DNA of 64,000 bases, from contig CM043968.1 of NCBI GenBank assembly GCA_014529385.2, forward strand, positions 6,048,501 to 6,112,500, in the 5' to 3' direction. Positions 11,001 to 22,140 of this stretch are shown here, one piece after another. Position numbers and translations under genes: made by a program. The stretch is from Adiantum capillus-veneris (taxonomy: Eukaryota; Streptophyta; Polypodiopsida; Polypodiales; Pteridaceae). Every line of letters begins with the position of its first letter. Position 1 is the first letter of the stretch. The notes beneath the pieces are model-generated. The model saw only the letters and a list, made by a program, of their open reading frames with translations. It did no database searches and was not told the DNA's origin.

Positions 11001-11542
11001 AGAAGAGGCCAACATGGCTGAATTTTCCCAGGCTGCCAGCTCCAGAGAGAGGCCAAGCAACAGAAGAAAACCCTAACGGGCGCCATCTGCCAGATCTCTC
11101 CTGTGTAATGCTATACAAAATCTGCAGGATGCTACTTACTTGCATACAAGTCTTCAATGATCCTGAGCAGACAGGAGCCCCATGGCTCTCATTTTTGGAA
11201 GGAAACAAAGGCCTCTGCTATGATCTAAGTGGGCAGCCCTCAGAGGAAGTTTTTTATGGCTTTTACGCGCGATGCATGTTTCTGCCCTTGCACAATATGC
11301 TAGCTTTTGAGGAGGCCTTCTACACTAGATTTTTCACCTGGTGAATGAAGATATTTGCGCCGGTGATAAGCAACCTTAGAGCCAGATTTGTAGGCTACTC
11401 GGTAGTGGAACTAAAAAACAAAGTCACCATGCAGTTTTTGCAAGTGCCATACAAAGAACGCAAAATCAGATATGAAAAAGCACTGGAAGCACTGAAGGAC
11501 CACCTCACCCGCCGTCAACCCAAAGATTACTTCAACCCATAA
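8023..11542 (+). pseudogene. 3.5-kb decayed ORF with coiled coil, retroelement-associated, function unknown
   Basis: An ATG at 8023 opens a long, mostly single-frame coding region of about 1,170 codons, broken by point stops (for example 9493, 10351, 10468) and a few frameshifts. The N-terminal part (8023-8540) reads LPPYQLDLESVKAVKASYLS, ...VVITKEIVAEALRLPTEGM, reminiscent of gag-like plant element proteins but not identified. The middle (9127-9800) is rich in Glu, Gln, Ala and Pro. Positions 9829-10350 form a strong coiled coil with heptad leucines (MVIDALQGELEDRMATINDL). The C-terminal part contains LSFLEGNKGLCYDLSGQPSE and FLPLHNMLAFEEAFYTRFF, followed after a stop at 11342 by a basic tail ending at 11542. 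A PPT and LTR follow within 25-40 bp, so it is the last ORF of an LTR element. It may be a structural protein of a non-autonomous element or an extra ORF of family A. Confidence 0.55.
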
Positions 11543-11565
11543 AGTTGTGTCAAGGGATGACACAG

Positions 11566-11580
11566 GCGAGGAGGGGGGGA
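11566..11580 (+). promoter_or_regulatory. Polypurine tract
   Basis: GCGAGGAGGGGGGGA sits immediately before ATGTTAGC, the classic PPT / 3' LTR junction of LTR retrotransposons on the plus strand. Confidence 0.7.
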
Positions 11581-11581
11581 A

Positions 11582-11975
11582 TGTTAGCAGCAAGCTAACA
11601 CGTACACCATTTTTGGAGTTCTCCTTGTAAAAACAATTATTATTTTGATGAATCAGGAATATTGTAACTCCTGTTTTCTTGATAAACCTTGTAATTAATG
11701 AGCCGGGGCTACAAGCGTCCAGATTGTATCACCCATTCAATTCCTAGCTTTGGTAGAACTCCATATTATTACTTTTGACCACCCAAAAACCTTGGCTAAG
11801 GTATAAAAGCCAATTTTCTATAGGTTTTTGGATAAGAAATAAACAGCGTGAGCTAAAGGTGCTCTCTTCTCTCCTTCTTGCGCTTCCTACTCCCTCTCCG
11901 GTTGTCACATTGCGAATGCGTTTGTTGCATTGCAACCGTACGTAAGAGCTCTACGCATTGACGTAAGCCATTCAC
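11582..11975 (+). repeat. LTR following the coiled-coil ORF
   Basis: It begins with TG at 11582 and a 7-bp hairpin, TGTTAGC-AGCAA-GCTAACA (11582-11600). It carries a TATA-like TATAAAA at about 11801 and an AATAAA at about 11838, the usual promoter and polyadenylation signals of an LTR. The right end is placed at a CA near 11974, about 17 bp before a primer-like site. No second copy was found by eye, so the exact end is uncertain. Confidence 0.55.
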
Positions 11976-11991
11976 AGTATTTCGTAGCTTT

Positions 11992-12001
11992 TGGCGTCAT
12001 C
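11992..12001 (+). promoter_or_regulatory. Possible primer-binding site (TGGCGTCATC)
   Basis: It follows the LTR at 11582-11975 and resembles the site at 6546-6555; both fit TGGCGCCGTC altered by C-to-T or G-to-A changes. Confidence 0.4.
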
Positions 12002-12675
12002 GATTTCATCATAACTAGGAATTTACACTTCTGAAATGAAAACTAAGCATAGGCGGGGTATTGGGCCATCATTGCTAAGCATTTAGATGCATTCTGGGTC
12101 AAACACAACTAGGTCTAAAATCCACTGCTGTTATTAATCGCGATTTTGGAACTTGATCGAAAGTGGGGTTTGAGGCCATAGGCATGTGTGCTTAGGTCTT
12201 ATAAACTTGTTTAGAAGTTTTGTTACATTTGGATGTCATTTGATGCTGTAACGGATGTGATTTGCTTGCTGATGGGCGATTGGCTTTTGGTGATTTCAGT
12301 CACTTGAATGTAGCTTGAGTTAGATGCGAGTTGTTAGTTGTTTTCCAAGACATTCACAACCTCTTGTAGCCTCTATCCACTAGTCGAGTCAGCTTCGTCC
12401 CATGGTTTGACAAATTAATTGTGGTTCTCGCTAATACTGCAATAAGATAGGATGGTGAGGTTAGACATGCGTCCCACAAAGACATTCTCTCAAAGAGGTG
12501 CTGATGAGTATGCAAGCAAAAGCATAGAACCAACTCCCTGTGGGGAGTAAAACACTCTCAACACAACACATGTGCTCTTACGCATCCAAACCCCCACTGG
12601 ATTTGTAATGGCTATCACTGCCAAAGATGCTCGTAGATCTGTTGTGTCTAGAGAAACTATGACTATCCCTGTGCA
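12002..12675 (+). other. Leader of family A copy 2, with a shorter palindrome
   Basis: The stretch is mostly non-coding. AATCGCGATT at 12136-12145 repeats the core of the palindromes at 7.2-7.8 kb. A short open segment near 12572-12690 (IQTPTGFVMAITAKDARRSV) runs into the copia LTR and is not recognised. The sequence is interrupted at 12676 by a copia LTR. Confidence 0.4.
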
Positions 12676-12706
12676 TGTAGAAATTGTGAGTGTGGAGAGC
12701 GAGAAG

Positions 12707-12772
<66 letters not shown>

Positions 12773-12926
12773 ACACACGATGTGGGTGGCGCATCTCAAC
12801 ACCATGTATGTGTGAGAGCCCCTTATTCTTCTATCTAGTAAAGAGTAAGGTGCATACAATTAATGGGCAGTCGAACGTCTTTGGGTGTTTGACCGGAGTA
12901 AGTGGCACACCGCCTTTACCCCAACA
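12676..12926 (-). repeat. Copia LTR fragment, minus strand, containing a (GA)n array
   Basis: Read on the minus strand it starts TGTTGGGGTAAAGG right after the PPT-like AAGTGGGAGAT (12927-12938), matching the starts of the LTRs at 46411 and 61713. Its lower end, TGTAGAAATTGTGAG, resembles the end of the LTR at 46235. The GA microsatellite (about 12709-12772) lies inside it. Confidence 0.6.
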
Positions 12927-13340
12927 ATCTCCCACTTAAAGGCGAATGTGTCAATAAATGGTACTACTATAGGTCCTAGTAGTATGTACAATAGGTAAGG
13001 GAGGAATTTCTTCCCAACCGATGTCCAATGGATCTCTCAAAGCCAATGTATGCCATCGAATAGGCTCTAGTGGCATGCAGAAGCGTATATCCTTGCTAGA
13101 ATCAACATGCATATCCTGTAGGTTTCCTGTAGTGACTTGTGCTTCTCCTTTGCATTTCCTCGCTTAGGAGAACACCCACAACATCATCAAACATAAGAGT
13201 CTTTGTGTTAGAGACAGAGTTACTTACAACCATCACAAGGTTGTCCCAACTATCTGGTAGAGACGAGAGTATAAGGAACTCCACCAAAACCACCACTCCA
13301 TCAGCAATAGCAAGATGAGAATATAACAAGAATGTCAAAT
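12927..13340 (-). pseudogene. Copia gag remnant joined directly to PPT
   Basis: On the minus strand 13338-13130 encodes LILSSLPDSWDNLVMVVSNS followed by FDDVVGVLLSEEMQRRS. This is the gag segment of the same copia family as 53750-53900 on the plus strand. It is followed within about 170 bp by the PPT and LTR, so protease, integrase and RT are all missing. This is an internal deletion derivative or the leftover of one. Confidence 0.65.
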
Positions 13341-13379
13341 CTGACTAGGACTGAGGCACCACATTGGGAACAAGAACGA

Positions 13380-14277
13380 GAATGAGAAGAAAGGGGTGGA
13401 GCATAGGAACGACCACTTGCTAGATCAATCAAGAATTATGGATTAGGGGCATCCCTAGGTGAGGAACACGTACCATATCCTAGACTAGAAAGAGCTCATA
13501 GAGGAGGAATGGGGATCCTATGCTTAGATTGATGGGCCACCATAGAATCAGACCATCTCAAGTCCAAAAATGGGTTAACAAGAAATATTCCAAAAATAGA
13601 GATCCAAGGGATCACGTGGCAACATTTGTGCACGTCATTAGAGCTGAGGAAGTCCTTGACTTTCCCACAAAATTTGTAGGATTTGGACTAACTCTAGAGG
13701 AGGATGCCGCCACCTGGCTTGATTTTGTTGAACGTAGAGATTTCAAGTCAATGGAGGAGGTATTTGATGAGTTTATCAATGAATTCTCTCAAAGAGGGAT
13801 AGCTCACAATACGGTCTCACAAATCCATAAGTTCAAGCAAAAAGAAGGAGAATGTGTGAGAAAAGAAGATTTAAGGCTAAAAGGCTACGTAAAATTCTGC
13901 CTTTTGGAAGAGTTACCAACACACTCCAGACTTATGTTAATATTTATCCAAGGACTTAGGAATACAGACCTTCAAAAGGATCTACATATGAAGAAGAGCA
14001 CAACTCTAAACGAGTTGACCAAAGAAGCTATATACCTAGTAGTAGACAACTTGTGGTCTACAAGGAAGGTGACTATAAAGACTTAGATGATGATTCGTCA
14101 TCACAACATAGTGGATCTAAGTCCACAAAATTAGCACAAAAGAGCGAGGTAGCTGTAAGTCAGGATAAACTTATTGAAGAAGTGCTCAAAAGGATAAGCC
14201 CATTTGCTAAGCCACAGGCTAAGCAACCCAAGTGGTATGCCATCAAACAAAAATGGACAAATCATGTGATGGAATAG
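13380..14277 (+). pseudogene. Family A gypsy gag (capsid region)
   Basis: An open segment at 13520-14084 continues in another frame to 14277. WVNKKYSKNRDPRDHVATFV, DFPTKFVGFGLTLEEDAATW and the later EVFDEFINEFSQRGIAHNTV, KQKEGECVRKEDLRLKGY are typical of gypsy capsid proteins (retrotrans_gag-like). There is a frameshift near 14050-14080 and a terminal stop at 14275. The protein would assemble the particle that packages element RNA. Zinc knuckles follow downstream. Confidence 0.75.
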
Positions 14278-16199
14278 TGTTACTACAACAAGGGATATGT
14301 GAAAGAGCAACAATATGCCCCACCAGCCCAGCTAGCACCTCCTCAAGTATCACCAATGCCTAGGTATACAACATGTAATTTGTTGGAACCAGAGGGAGTT
14401 GAATGACCACAACCAGCTTTGGGAAAACAACCACCTCTTCTAGGAGCAAGACCAGTAGGCATTAGGTATGCACCCAATGTAGAAGAATCGGAGGAACAAG
14501 CCTTAGTGCCTGTGCCCGCATATTACAAAGAGCCGAGTGGATATATGGCTAGTTCAGCATACTATCCACTTGAAGAGCCAAAAGTGCCATAACCTCGGAG
14601 CATGATTGGGAATGTTGGACCACACCAACATCAGCTCATGCCACAGGAGAAGGCATATACAACTTAGATGAGAGAACATTATTGTTCATAGCCAATGGTG
14701 GCTTAGTAGGACAAAGGCATGTTTATCAATAGAGAGCGGCTCCAAGAGCGCCTCGACTACCATTAGGACTGTGCTACAAGTGTGGTGGTGAAAACCTTAT
14801 GGAAGACTGTCCTCATACAAAGATCATTAGAGTGAATGTATATTGTCCATATTGTGGCATCACTTATTTGATTAGTGACTGCCCACAAAACCCAAATAAA
14901 ATGGTGAAAACAATGCTGAACATGTTAGAGGAAATCTCGTCAAGTAGTGGTTTTGAAAATGAAATGGTGATACCTATACAAGTTGTCACAAGAGTGCAGG
15001 CTCAAAAATAAATGGAAGGACCAATAAGTGAGGAACCTAGAACAAACGCACCTAGTCTTGAACAAAAAAGTCAATGAAAAACTTGGAAGGCTAGGAAAGC
15101 ATGTATGAAAGCTAGGAAGGAACAATAACAAACTTAATTAGTAGACGAGCTGAAACAAACCAAGGAAAACTGAGAAAACTAGAAGAAGAAACCAAGAAGG
15201 AAAAGGAGACCCCTCATGCAGAGCCTAAGAAGAACGAGAAATCAATAAGTGCAAGCTTGAGAGGATCCGTACTTGTTGAAAAAATGAATGAGATGCACTT
15301 GTGAAAGCTTATCAAAAGTACGGCTTAGGAATAACCACACCTAGGAACAAAGATGGATGACATATCCGTACGCTGAGTTGGAAAAGCAAAGGCTGGAGAT
15401 GTGTCAAAAGATGATTCAAACTACCCAAGCTTTGTTGAGTCGTCAAGTAGAAAACTAGAGGGTTGGATGGAGGTTCCAACTCCAACACAAGTGGTCCCAC
15501 CAAGACACGAGCCTGAAAGGATAGCTAAGATTCCCATAGCTCAATTAGAATCCACAAAGTTAATCGAAAGGCCAAGATTAGTTATGAATACCATAGATCA
15601 TGCATCCTGATGGTTTCCATCCTATCATATCAGAGATATACAGAGAAGACAATGGCTTAGATGAAATTTGGAAACAAATGTGAGAAGCAAACAAAGCAAA
15701 TTAGCTAAGTCCAAGAGTTAACCAGACTAGTAATGGGAGGGATGTGTTTCTTTCTCCTATTGAGGAAATTGAGGCAGGATCTCAAGCAGATGATCTGGAT
15801 CCATATTTGCTCATATTGGAGGGATAGAGGTTCTGTAGTACAATCTTTTGGAACCTTACCCTCTTACATGGGAGAGTATGAAGCAAAGCCTGATGTGAAG
15901 GTAGTCCCATCACAAACACTCTCCTCAAAAAAGGTGGTGGACTCTAAAGGATTGATAGACATATTGTCTACACCTATGACTTGCACTATTACACTAGCTA
16001 AGCTTCTTTGAATATGACCAAACATGTGGGCGATTATCAAAAAATGCTTAGAAAAGTTTGGTGCAAAAGATCCAACTTCACAAATACAAGAAGGGATCAG
16101 AGAGCTAGAGAAGCCTTAGTTATAAACATGTGACTAGTACCCTTCAACAAGGTAGGGGAGTATTGTGAAGGCAAGGATGACAATACTACGCTTCTCATT
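14278..16199 (+). pseudogene. Family A gag C-terminus with two degenerate zinc knuckles, and gag-PR linker
   Basis: Many short open pieces in the same orientation. At about 14774-14890 there are two closely spaced cysteine clusters, CYKCGGENLMEDC and CPYCGITYLISDC. They resemble CCHC knuckles, but each has a leucine where the histidine is expected and one residue less spacing. The rest is a glutamate-, lysine- and proline-rich linker leading to the protease at 16200. Multiple stops rule out function. Confidence 0.5.
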
Positions 16200-16530
16200 G
16201 AGTTTTAAGGTGTTATAACCCTGTCAATTCTTGACAGTGGAGCGAGTGTGGCCATTGCAACCAAAGAGATATGGAAGAAATGGGAAAAACCTTCCTTGAG
16301 AGCCACAAATATAAAATTGCAATTAGCAGATGGTTATATGGAGAAACCCCTAGGGCTTCTAGAAAAGGTAATTGTTACTTCTTGCAAAATTGAGTATGAG
16401 CATACCTTTACTATAGTAGATTTTGGCAAGAAGAACAACTACGACATAATACTTGGATGACCATTCATGCGACAATTAAATATTGTCTAAGAATCCGGTT
16501 ATGATCATATATACATCAGGCACATGGAAA
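16200..16530 (+). pseudogene. Family A gypsy retropepsin, copy 2
   Basis: ILDSGASVAIATKEIW at about 16226-16275 is the active-site loop. LQLADGYMEKPLGLLEKVIV and IVDFGKKNNYDIILG follow, with a TGA at 16458-16460 just before PFMRQL. It aligns motif by motif with 89-400, including DSG in place of DTG. It is also the source type of the patch at 26875-27066. Confidence 0.8.
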
Positions 16531-17935
16531 CCACAATGTGCATAAATCTTAAAGACCATAGTTAAAGATGTGAACTGAACCCCAGTTGAGGAGTTTGATT
16601 CAACTACATTAGCAAGATTTGAGCTTCTAGCTTGGTTAGGTAAGCCAAAGGAGCTATGGATGCGTGGAGCCTCTCAGTGAGGAAGCTTAAAACAAGAAAA
16701 GTGTATTCTAGAAAGGGCAATTGAAGATAAGAAATACATTCTTGAACCCTTCCCTGAAGAAACTCTAGAGCCCTAAGAAACCTGAGAAAACAAACTCGAA
16801 AGTCTAAAACTGAAACAAAACCCAAGAAAACAAAAGAACCAAGGCTATACGAGTTTGGAGAAACTAAAAGGACCAAAGTTGAGAGAAAGAGGATATACAA
16901 AAAGCTCAAGAAAACTATGAGGGAAGCATGAACAACAAAAATAGACATTGGTGAAAAGAGGGTGAGAAAAATGATGACAACTTATGAGCATTCCTTCCCA
17001 CTATAGAAAATTCATTGTCCAAGACAGAAAGGTAGTGATGACACAACCCATACGAGAGCAAAAGGACAAGGAGTCATATGATGGGCCAGAGGACGTAAAG
17101 AAGATAGAGATGGTAGGACCAGGAGAAGAGCCAAGGCCAGTCTATATAGCAACTGATTTGAGTACGGAAGAAGAAGAGAAGCTCATAAGTCTTCTCAGGG
17201 AGTACAAGGTCATGTTTGCTTGGTCATATAAAGACTTAAAAGGAGTAGATTCGACAATATGACACCACACGATCCCATTAAAACCTGATGCAAAACCTAG
17301 CCGATAGAGATCGTACACATATAACGATACGTTTGCTAAGTGCATCAAGGAAGAGATTGATAAATTGAAGGAATTTGAGTTCATCTATGAGATAGAACAC
17401 ACCGACTGGGTATCTCCAATTGTGGTAATGCCCAAGAAGAATGGTAAACTTCAAGTGTATGTCAATCTAAAGAAGGTTCTAAAGAAGGTTAATGCAGCCA
17501 CAATAAGGGATAATTATCTCTTACTTATCTCTGATCATGTTCTAGAAGGAGTGGCAGGCAAGCAGGCATATTCCTTCTTAGATGGATTATCCGACTACAA
17601 CAACTTGCAATCGTGCACAAAGATCAATATAAGATAAAGTTTGCCATAAAATGGGTATATATGCATATAGAGTCATGCCGATTGGATTGACTATTGCCTT
17701 GGCAACATTTGAGAGATTAATGGCACATGATTTTAAAGAACACTTGAGGATATTCTTGGAAATTTATATGGATGATCGATGTGTACACTCCCTCTTGATG
17801 GATGAACATATGGAACACCTCAATAAAGTATTTGAGAAGTGCAGTCTCAACCCAAAAAAGTGCGTATTCATGGTTAGACAAGGTAGAATTCTTGGACATA
17901 TTGTCTCAAAAAATGAATTGAAAAGTATGCATGCG
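16531..17935 (+). pseudogene. Family A gypsy PR-RT linker and truncated RT
   Basis: The linker is followed by SIPSHYRKFIVQDRKVV (16984 on), then EIEHTDWVSPIVVMPKKN, SFLDGLSDYN, VMPIGLTIALATFERLMAHD and EIYMDDRCVHS with the YMDD box near 17767-17778. The usual [11 protein letters not shown] is mutated to PIGLTIALATF. Stops and frameshifts occur at 17262, 17637 and elsewhere. The gene ends abruptly after FMVRQGRILGHIVSKN near 17920, where CT-rich tandem repeats begin. RNase H and integrase are absent. Confidence 0.85.
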
Positions 17936-17939
17936 TCTC

Positions 17940-18380
<441 letters not shown>

Positions 18381-19077
18381 TCTCTCTCTAAAATCTTTTT
18401 GAAATCTGTTTTTTGAATTTCAAAAAGCGCTCGCTAGAAGATGCTAAGAAGAAGCCCCATTCGTGATCATCCATAATAGGACATAATCACCCCTTAAATT
18501 TTTTTGAAAGAGAACGCCCCACGTTTTCTTATGCAAGAACTCTTTGCATACACTACATGAGATCCTAGACAACGACCATCTTCCACTCTCTGTTTTAAGC
18601 TCTTGGACCTACAAAAGGTGCTTCAAACGCTAAGAACACTAACAATGGCAACCATTTAGTACACCATAATGAAAAGAATCTTTTCTCTTGGAAGGCGAGG
18701 AGAGAAAGAGCTCCTCTCATGCTTCTCCAACCATCACATGCCTTTCAAACCTTTTGGTGCTCTTGTTTTCTTCTCTCTCTTGAGCTTTCTCCTCATATAA
18801 GTGGCCTTCTCCCATCATTAATACCTCTCAATTAAATGAGAAAAAAGAGCCCCATTCTCCACCTTTGCCAAGCCTACGCCTCCTTTGAGTGCATGGACTT
18901 GCTGTGGTTGATCTACACTCTTTGAGGGCTATTTGAGCATGGTGGCCTTGCAACTTGCTATGGTAGCTTTGAAGTCTCTGAGACAATCAAGAAAAAAAGG
19001 AACGTGGTCTTGGCTACTTTTGACTGGCAAATATAAATAAAAACATAAATATAAATACAAATTATATATATATACAT
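18381..19077. other. Unassigned stretch
   Basis: About 700 bp with no open frame of note and no recognisable element motif. It ends in AT-rich sequence with (TA)n just before the LTR at 19078, and TACAT precedes the LTR. Confidence 0.3.
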
Positions 19078-20308
19078 TGTAACGAAACTGGACTATGAAC
19101 ATTGAGAATAGCGGAATTTAGAGAACTATAGTGAGCATTTTATGAGAATACTTTGAGAATATAGAGAGAGAACTCAATTAGAGGTAGCAACATAACCATT
19201 ATACTTAATTAGCAAGGCATGAACAATACTTTGCAAGAGAGAGAATTAGAGAACATGACAATAGTTGAGGACTGGATTTATGTGGAGCCGGTCCCCCCTC
19301 CAAAAGGCTTTTGTATAATAGCTTCTCCCATAAAGAGACACTTGGTACAATACGAGCTTTGTGTTCCTTGAAACCTTGATGGTGCAATGAAGATAGAGAT
19401 CATGCATCACAATTATATCGGTAACTTAATCTAATAAAAGCATTAACTTGTCCACGGCCTCAGTCCCAAGACGTCAAACACCTTCGAAGGTGGAGAGAGC
19501 TAGCTGGGGAATGAGGGTAGGGAAGAGGAAGAAGGAGTAACATACGAGAAAGAAGTAGTGTCCTTACATACCATCGCTCATAGAGCTTAGCATAGCATAA
19601 TAGCATAATAGCATAATAGCCAATAGGATTCAAGCACACCATGTGGCTAAGCATAGGGAGAGCTTGAAATATGTCAATGTGTCCCTTGAGGAAGGGGGTG
19701 CCCTTTGGGTGAGTGGGAGGTTAAGTCAAAGATTCCCGTAGCTTTGGGGCTCGCCCCCTCCTTTGTAGGGTCTCTTTTTGACTCAAGCCCCTCAAGCACC
19801 TTACCCCCCCATGCATGGGAAGCTTCTCAAGCATCTTACTCATCAAGCATGAAATTAGAATGATCATGGATTCTCTCTCTCTCTCTCTCTCTCTCGCCCC
19901 TAGGTTGTAGGCTCGCCCCCTCTTTGTAGGGCCCATGTTTGACTTGGACTTGGTCACTTCAAGCACAGGACCAATTTACCATGAACCTTAGCTATCAAGC
20001 ATGTCAAGCACCTTAATTATTAACACCTAAAAGATGAGCCTATATTACCCTAAGGTCCTAGGTCTAAGGACTTTTAACACTAACCTTTGGAGGTCTTTAA
20101 TAAAGCTAACCCTAAGGTCTTTCAAGCTCCATTAACTAGCATTGATCTTTGATATACCATCTCCCATTTGGACCCACTGACGTTGGTCCCGTGCTGAGAT
20201 AGATCCATAATCACATGTCTATATTCTTACTCTTGTTCCCATGTATCCTCCCACATTAAAGGATCACTTCAATATGAGAGAATCATTTGGGTTAGTTAGA
20301 TAATACAT
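19078..20308 (-). repeat. Family B chromovirus 3' LTR (minus strand)
   Basis: TGTAACGAAACTGGACTATG at the lower end matches 24544 (TGTAACCAAATTGGACTATG), and the two intervals run parallel for most of their length. The upper end lies at the TTAGTTAGATAATACATTACC junction near 20308, where the other copy has an extra ATTAGATTTTATGAC, so this LTR lost its outermost bases there. It contains a short (CT)n at 19872-19895. The pair of LTRs brackets 20309-24543. Confidence 0.8.
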
Positions 20309-20640
20309 TACCTCTCTATTGAAATCATAGTCGTCCTCGACTATGAGGTAGAGAAGATAAAGCCTTAGTCATTAGTCAGAGTTTCTTAGAGGATAGAGGA
20401 TCCCTTTTTATCCTACAACATCATTCCAAAATGGATGACTAGTCCATCTGTTTCTTGGGAGACTTAGCTGCTACAAGCATGTCTGCTCTTGAGTCCATAT
20501 CATATTTCCAAGGTAGAGTGACAAATTCTACTTGGTGTTTGAGAGACGTCGTCATCACAAACATGATTTTAAGTATGCATACCACTTAAACAATAAAAAG
20601 AGAATTTGTCTTATAAGACAAAAACATTTTTCATTTAAAA
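20309..20640 (-). other. Family B 3' untranslated internal region
   Basis: Non-coding sequence between the pol stop and the 3' LTR. It matches 41242-41601 of the plus-strand copy in reverse orientation (for example ACCTCATAGTCGAGGACGAC). No ORF. Confidence 0.6.
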
Positions 20641-20649
20641 AGTATTTAC

Positions 20650-22140
20650 ATTTGCTTACTCTAATGTAGTATTGTAAGCATTGACAAGGTTCATACTATC
20701 CTTGAGATGTGTTCCTTGCATCCATCTAGCATCTTCAAAAGGATAATTTTTGAACTTAATAAGATATCATCGGATAATCTTACCATGTCTTAGTACCTTG
20801 TCTTCATATCAAAGAATTGATTTGGGCTGAAGCACCTCTTCTTGATCTTCGTTCTCAGGTGGGTCCTCAATAATTGGTTCGCATGGTGGCTCTCCTGTGT
20901 AAGGCCTAAGTAGATTCACATGAAAGGCATTGTGAATGAGCCAATGTTTGGGAAACATGAGTTGATAGGCCATCTCATTGATTGGTTTTAGGATTTGAAA
21001 AGGACCATAGTATCTTTTTGTTATTTAACATAATACTTTTGGTGTCCCGTAGGATTTTTGCCCGTAGTATGCCTCAATCCAGCCTTGGGAAATTTGAATA
21101 GGAGACAATCATTTTCTTTGAAAGCTAAGGCCCTTTTGTGCTTGTTAGTAGGAGCCTTTTTCCTTTGTTGTGAAATGGATATAGCCTCCTTAATCTTTTG
21201 GAAAGATTCTTGTAGGTCTCGGCTATACTCATCGACAACGAAGATCTTCCCATGTACCTTAAGTAGCAAGGGACTTTTAGGTCTTCCTTCAATGATTTCA
21301 AAAGGTGCCTTTCCCGTAGTAGTATGGACAATGTTATTGTACACATACTCTACAACAGGTAGGTAGTTTTTCCATTGTGAGTGTTGATCTACTTTGGTAG
21401 CATAAATCTTAAGTAGATCGAGAATTGTAAGGTTGAATATTTCACTTTCGCCATCTGTTTGTGGATGATAGGCCGAAGAGAAATTGAGCCTAGTACCTAG
21501 ATTCTCAAAGAGACCCTTCCAAAAATTACTGGTCATTCAAGGATGTCTATCCAACACTATTGATGTTGTCAAGCCATGGTGTTTAAAAAATTGGGATATA
21601 AAGAGGTTGCCATTTGGTGTGCCTTAATAGTCTTTTTGACAGGTATAAATGTACTTGTTTGCTTAACCTGTCTACTATTGTCCATATTCCCGTATTCCCA
21701 TGGATGGACTTGGGCGATCCAAAGATGGAGTCCATGGATATGATCTCCCATGGTGAATTAGGAATTGGCAAAGGCTGGAGCAATCCAGGTTGCTTCCCCC
21801 TTCTCATACTTTGTCTTTTGGCATACCACACATTTTGACACATAGTCTTGTATGTCCATTTTGATGGTAGGCCAATAGAAATATGTCTCTACTCCTCAAA
21901 GAGTAGGTTGAATCCCTCTATTCCCTGCATAGGAAGGAGCATGGGATTCATACATCACTTTCTCACGAAGAGAGTGAGTAACACATGGCCGATTTCCATG
22001 GAGAAGATAACCATCTTGTAAGATGAATGGTTCTTCTTTTTTCCCTAAGGCAAGGGCTGAAATTACATCCTTAAAATTGGGGTAAGTAGCATACTCATCT
22101 ATTATGGAAGATAGATCATTGTGAGTTGCTATGGACACCG
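20650..22140 (-). pseudogene. Family B integrase and chromodomain, minus strand
   Basis: On the minus strand: an H2C2 region (near 21840-21960), a core with NSPWEIISMDSIFGSPKS (first Asp near 21735), SSAYHPQTDGESEIFNL (Glu near 21450) and KAGLRHTTGKNPTGHQKYYV. The segment at about 20930-20650 encodes an HVNLLRPY-type junction and a chromodomain-like end with VLRHGKII and YLIKFKNYPFED. Several stops and frameshifts (around 21530-21600, 21000) make it inactive. The chromodomain marks it as a chromovirus, a lineage whose integrase tail is thought to recognise histone marks. Confidence 0.85.

Noticed and set aside
18381-19077. Possible host exon
   Set aside because: Frames are short and without motif; left as unassigned.
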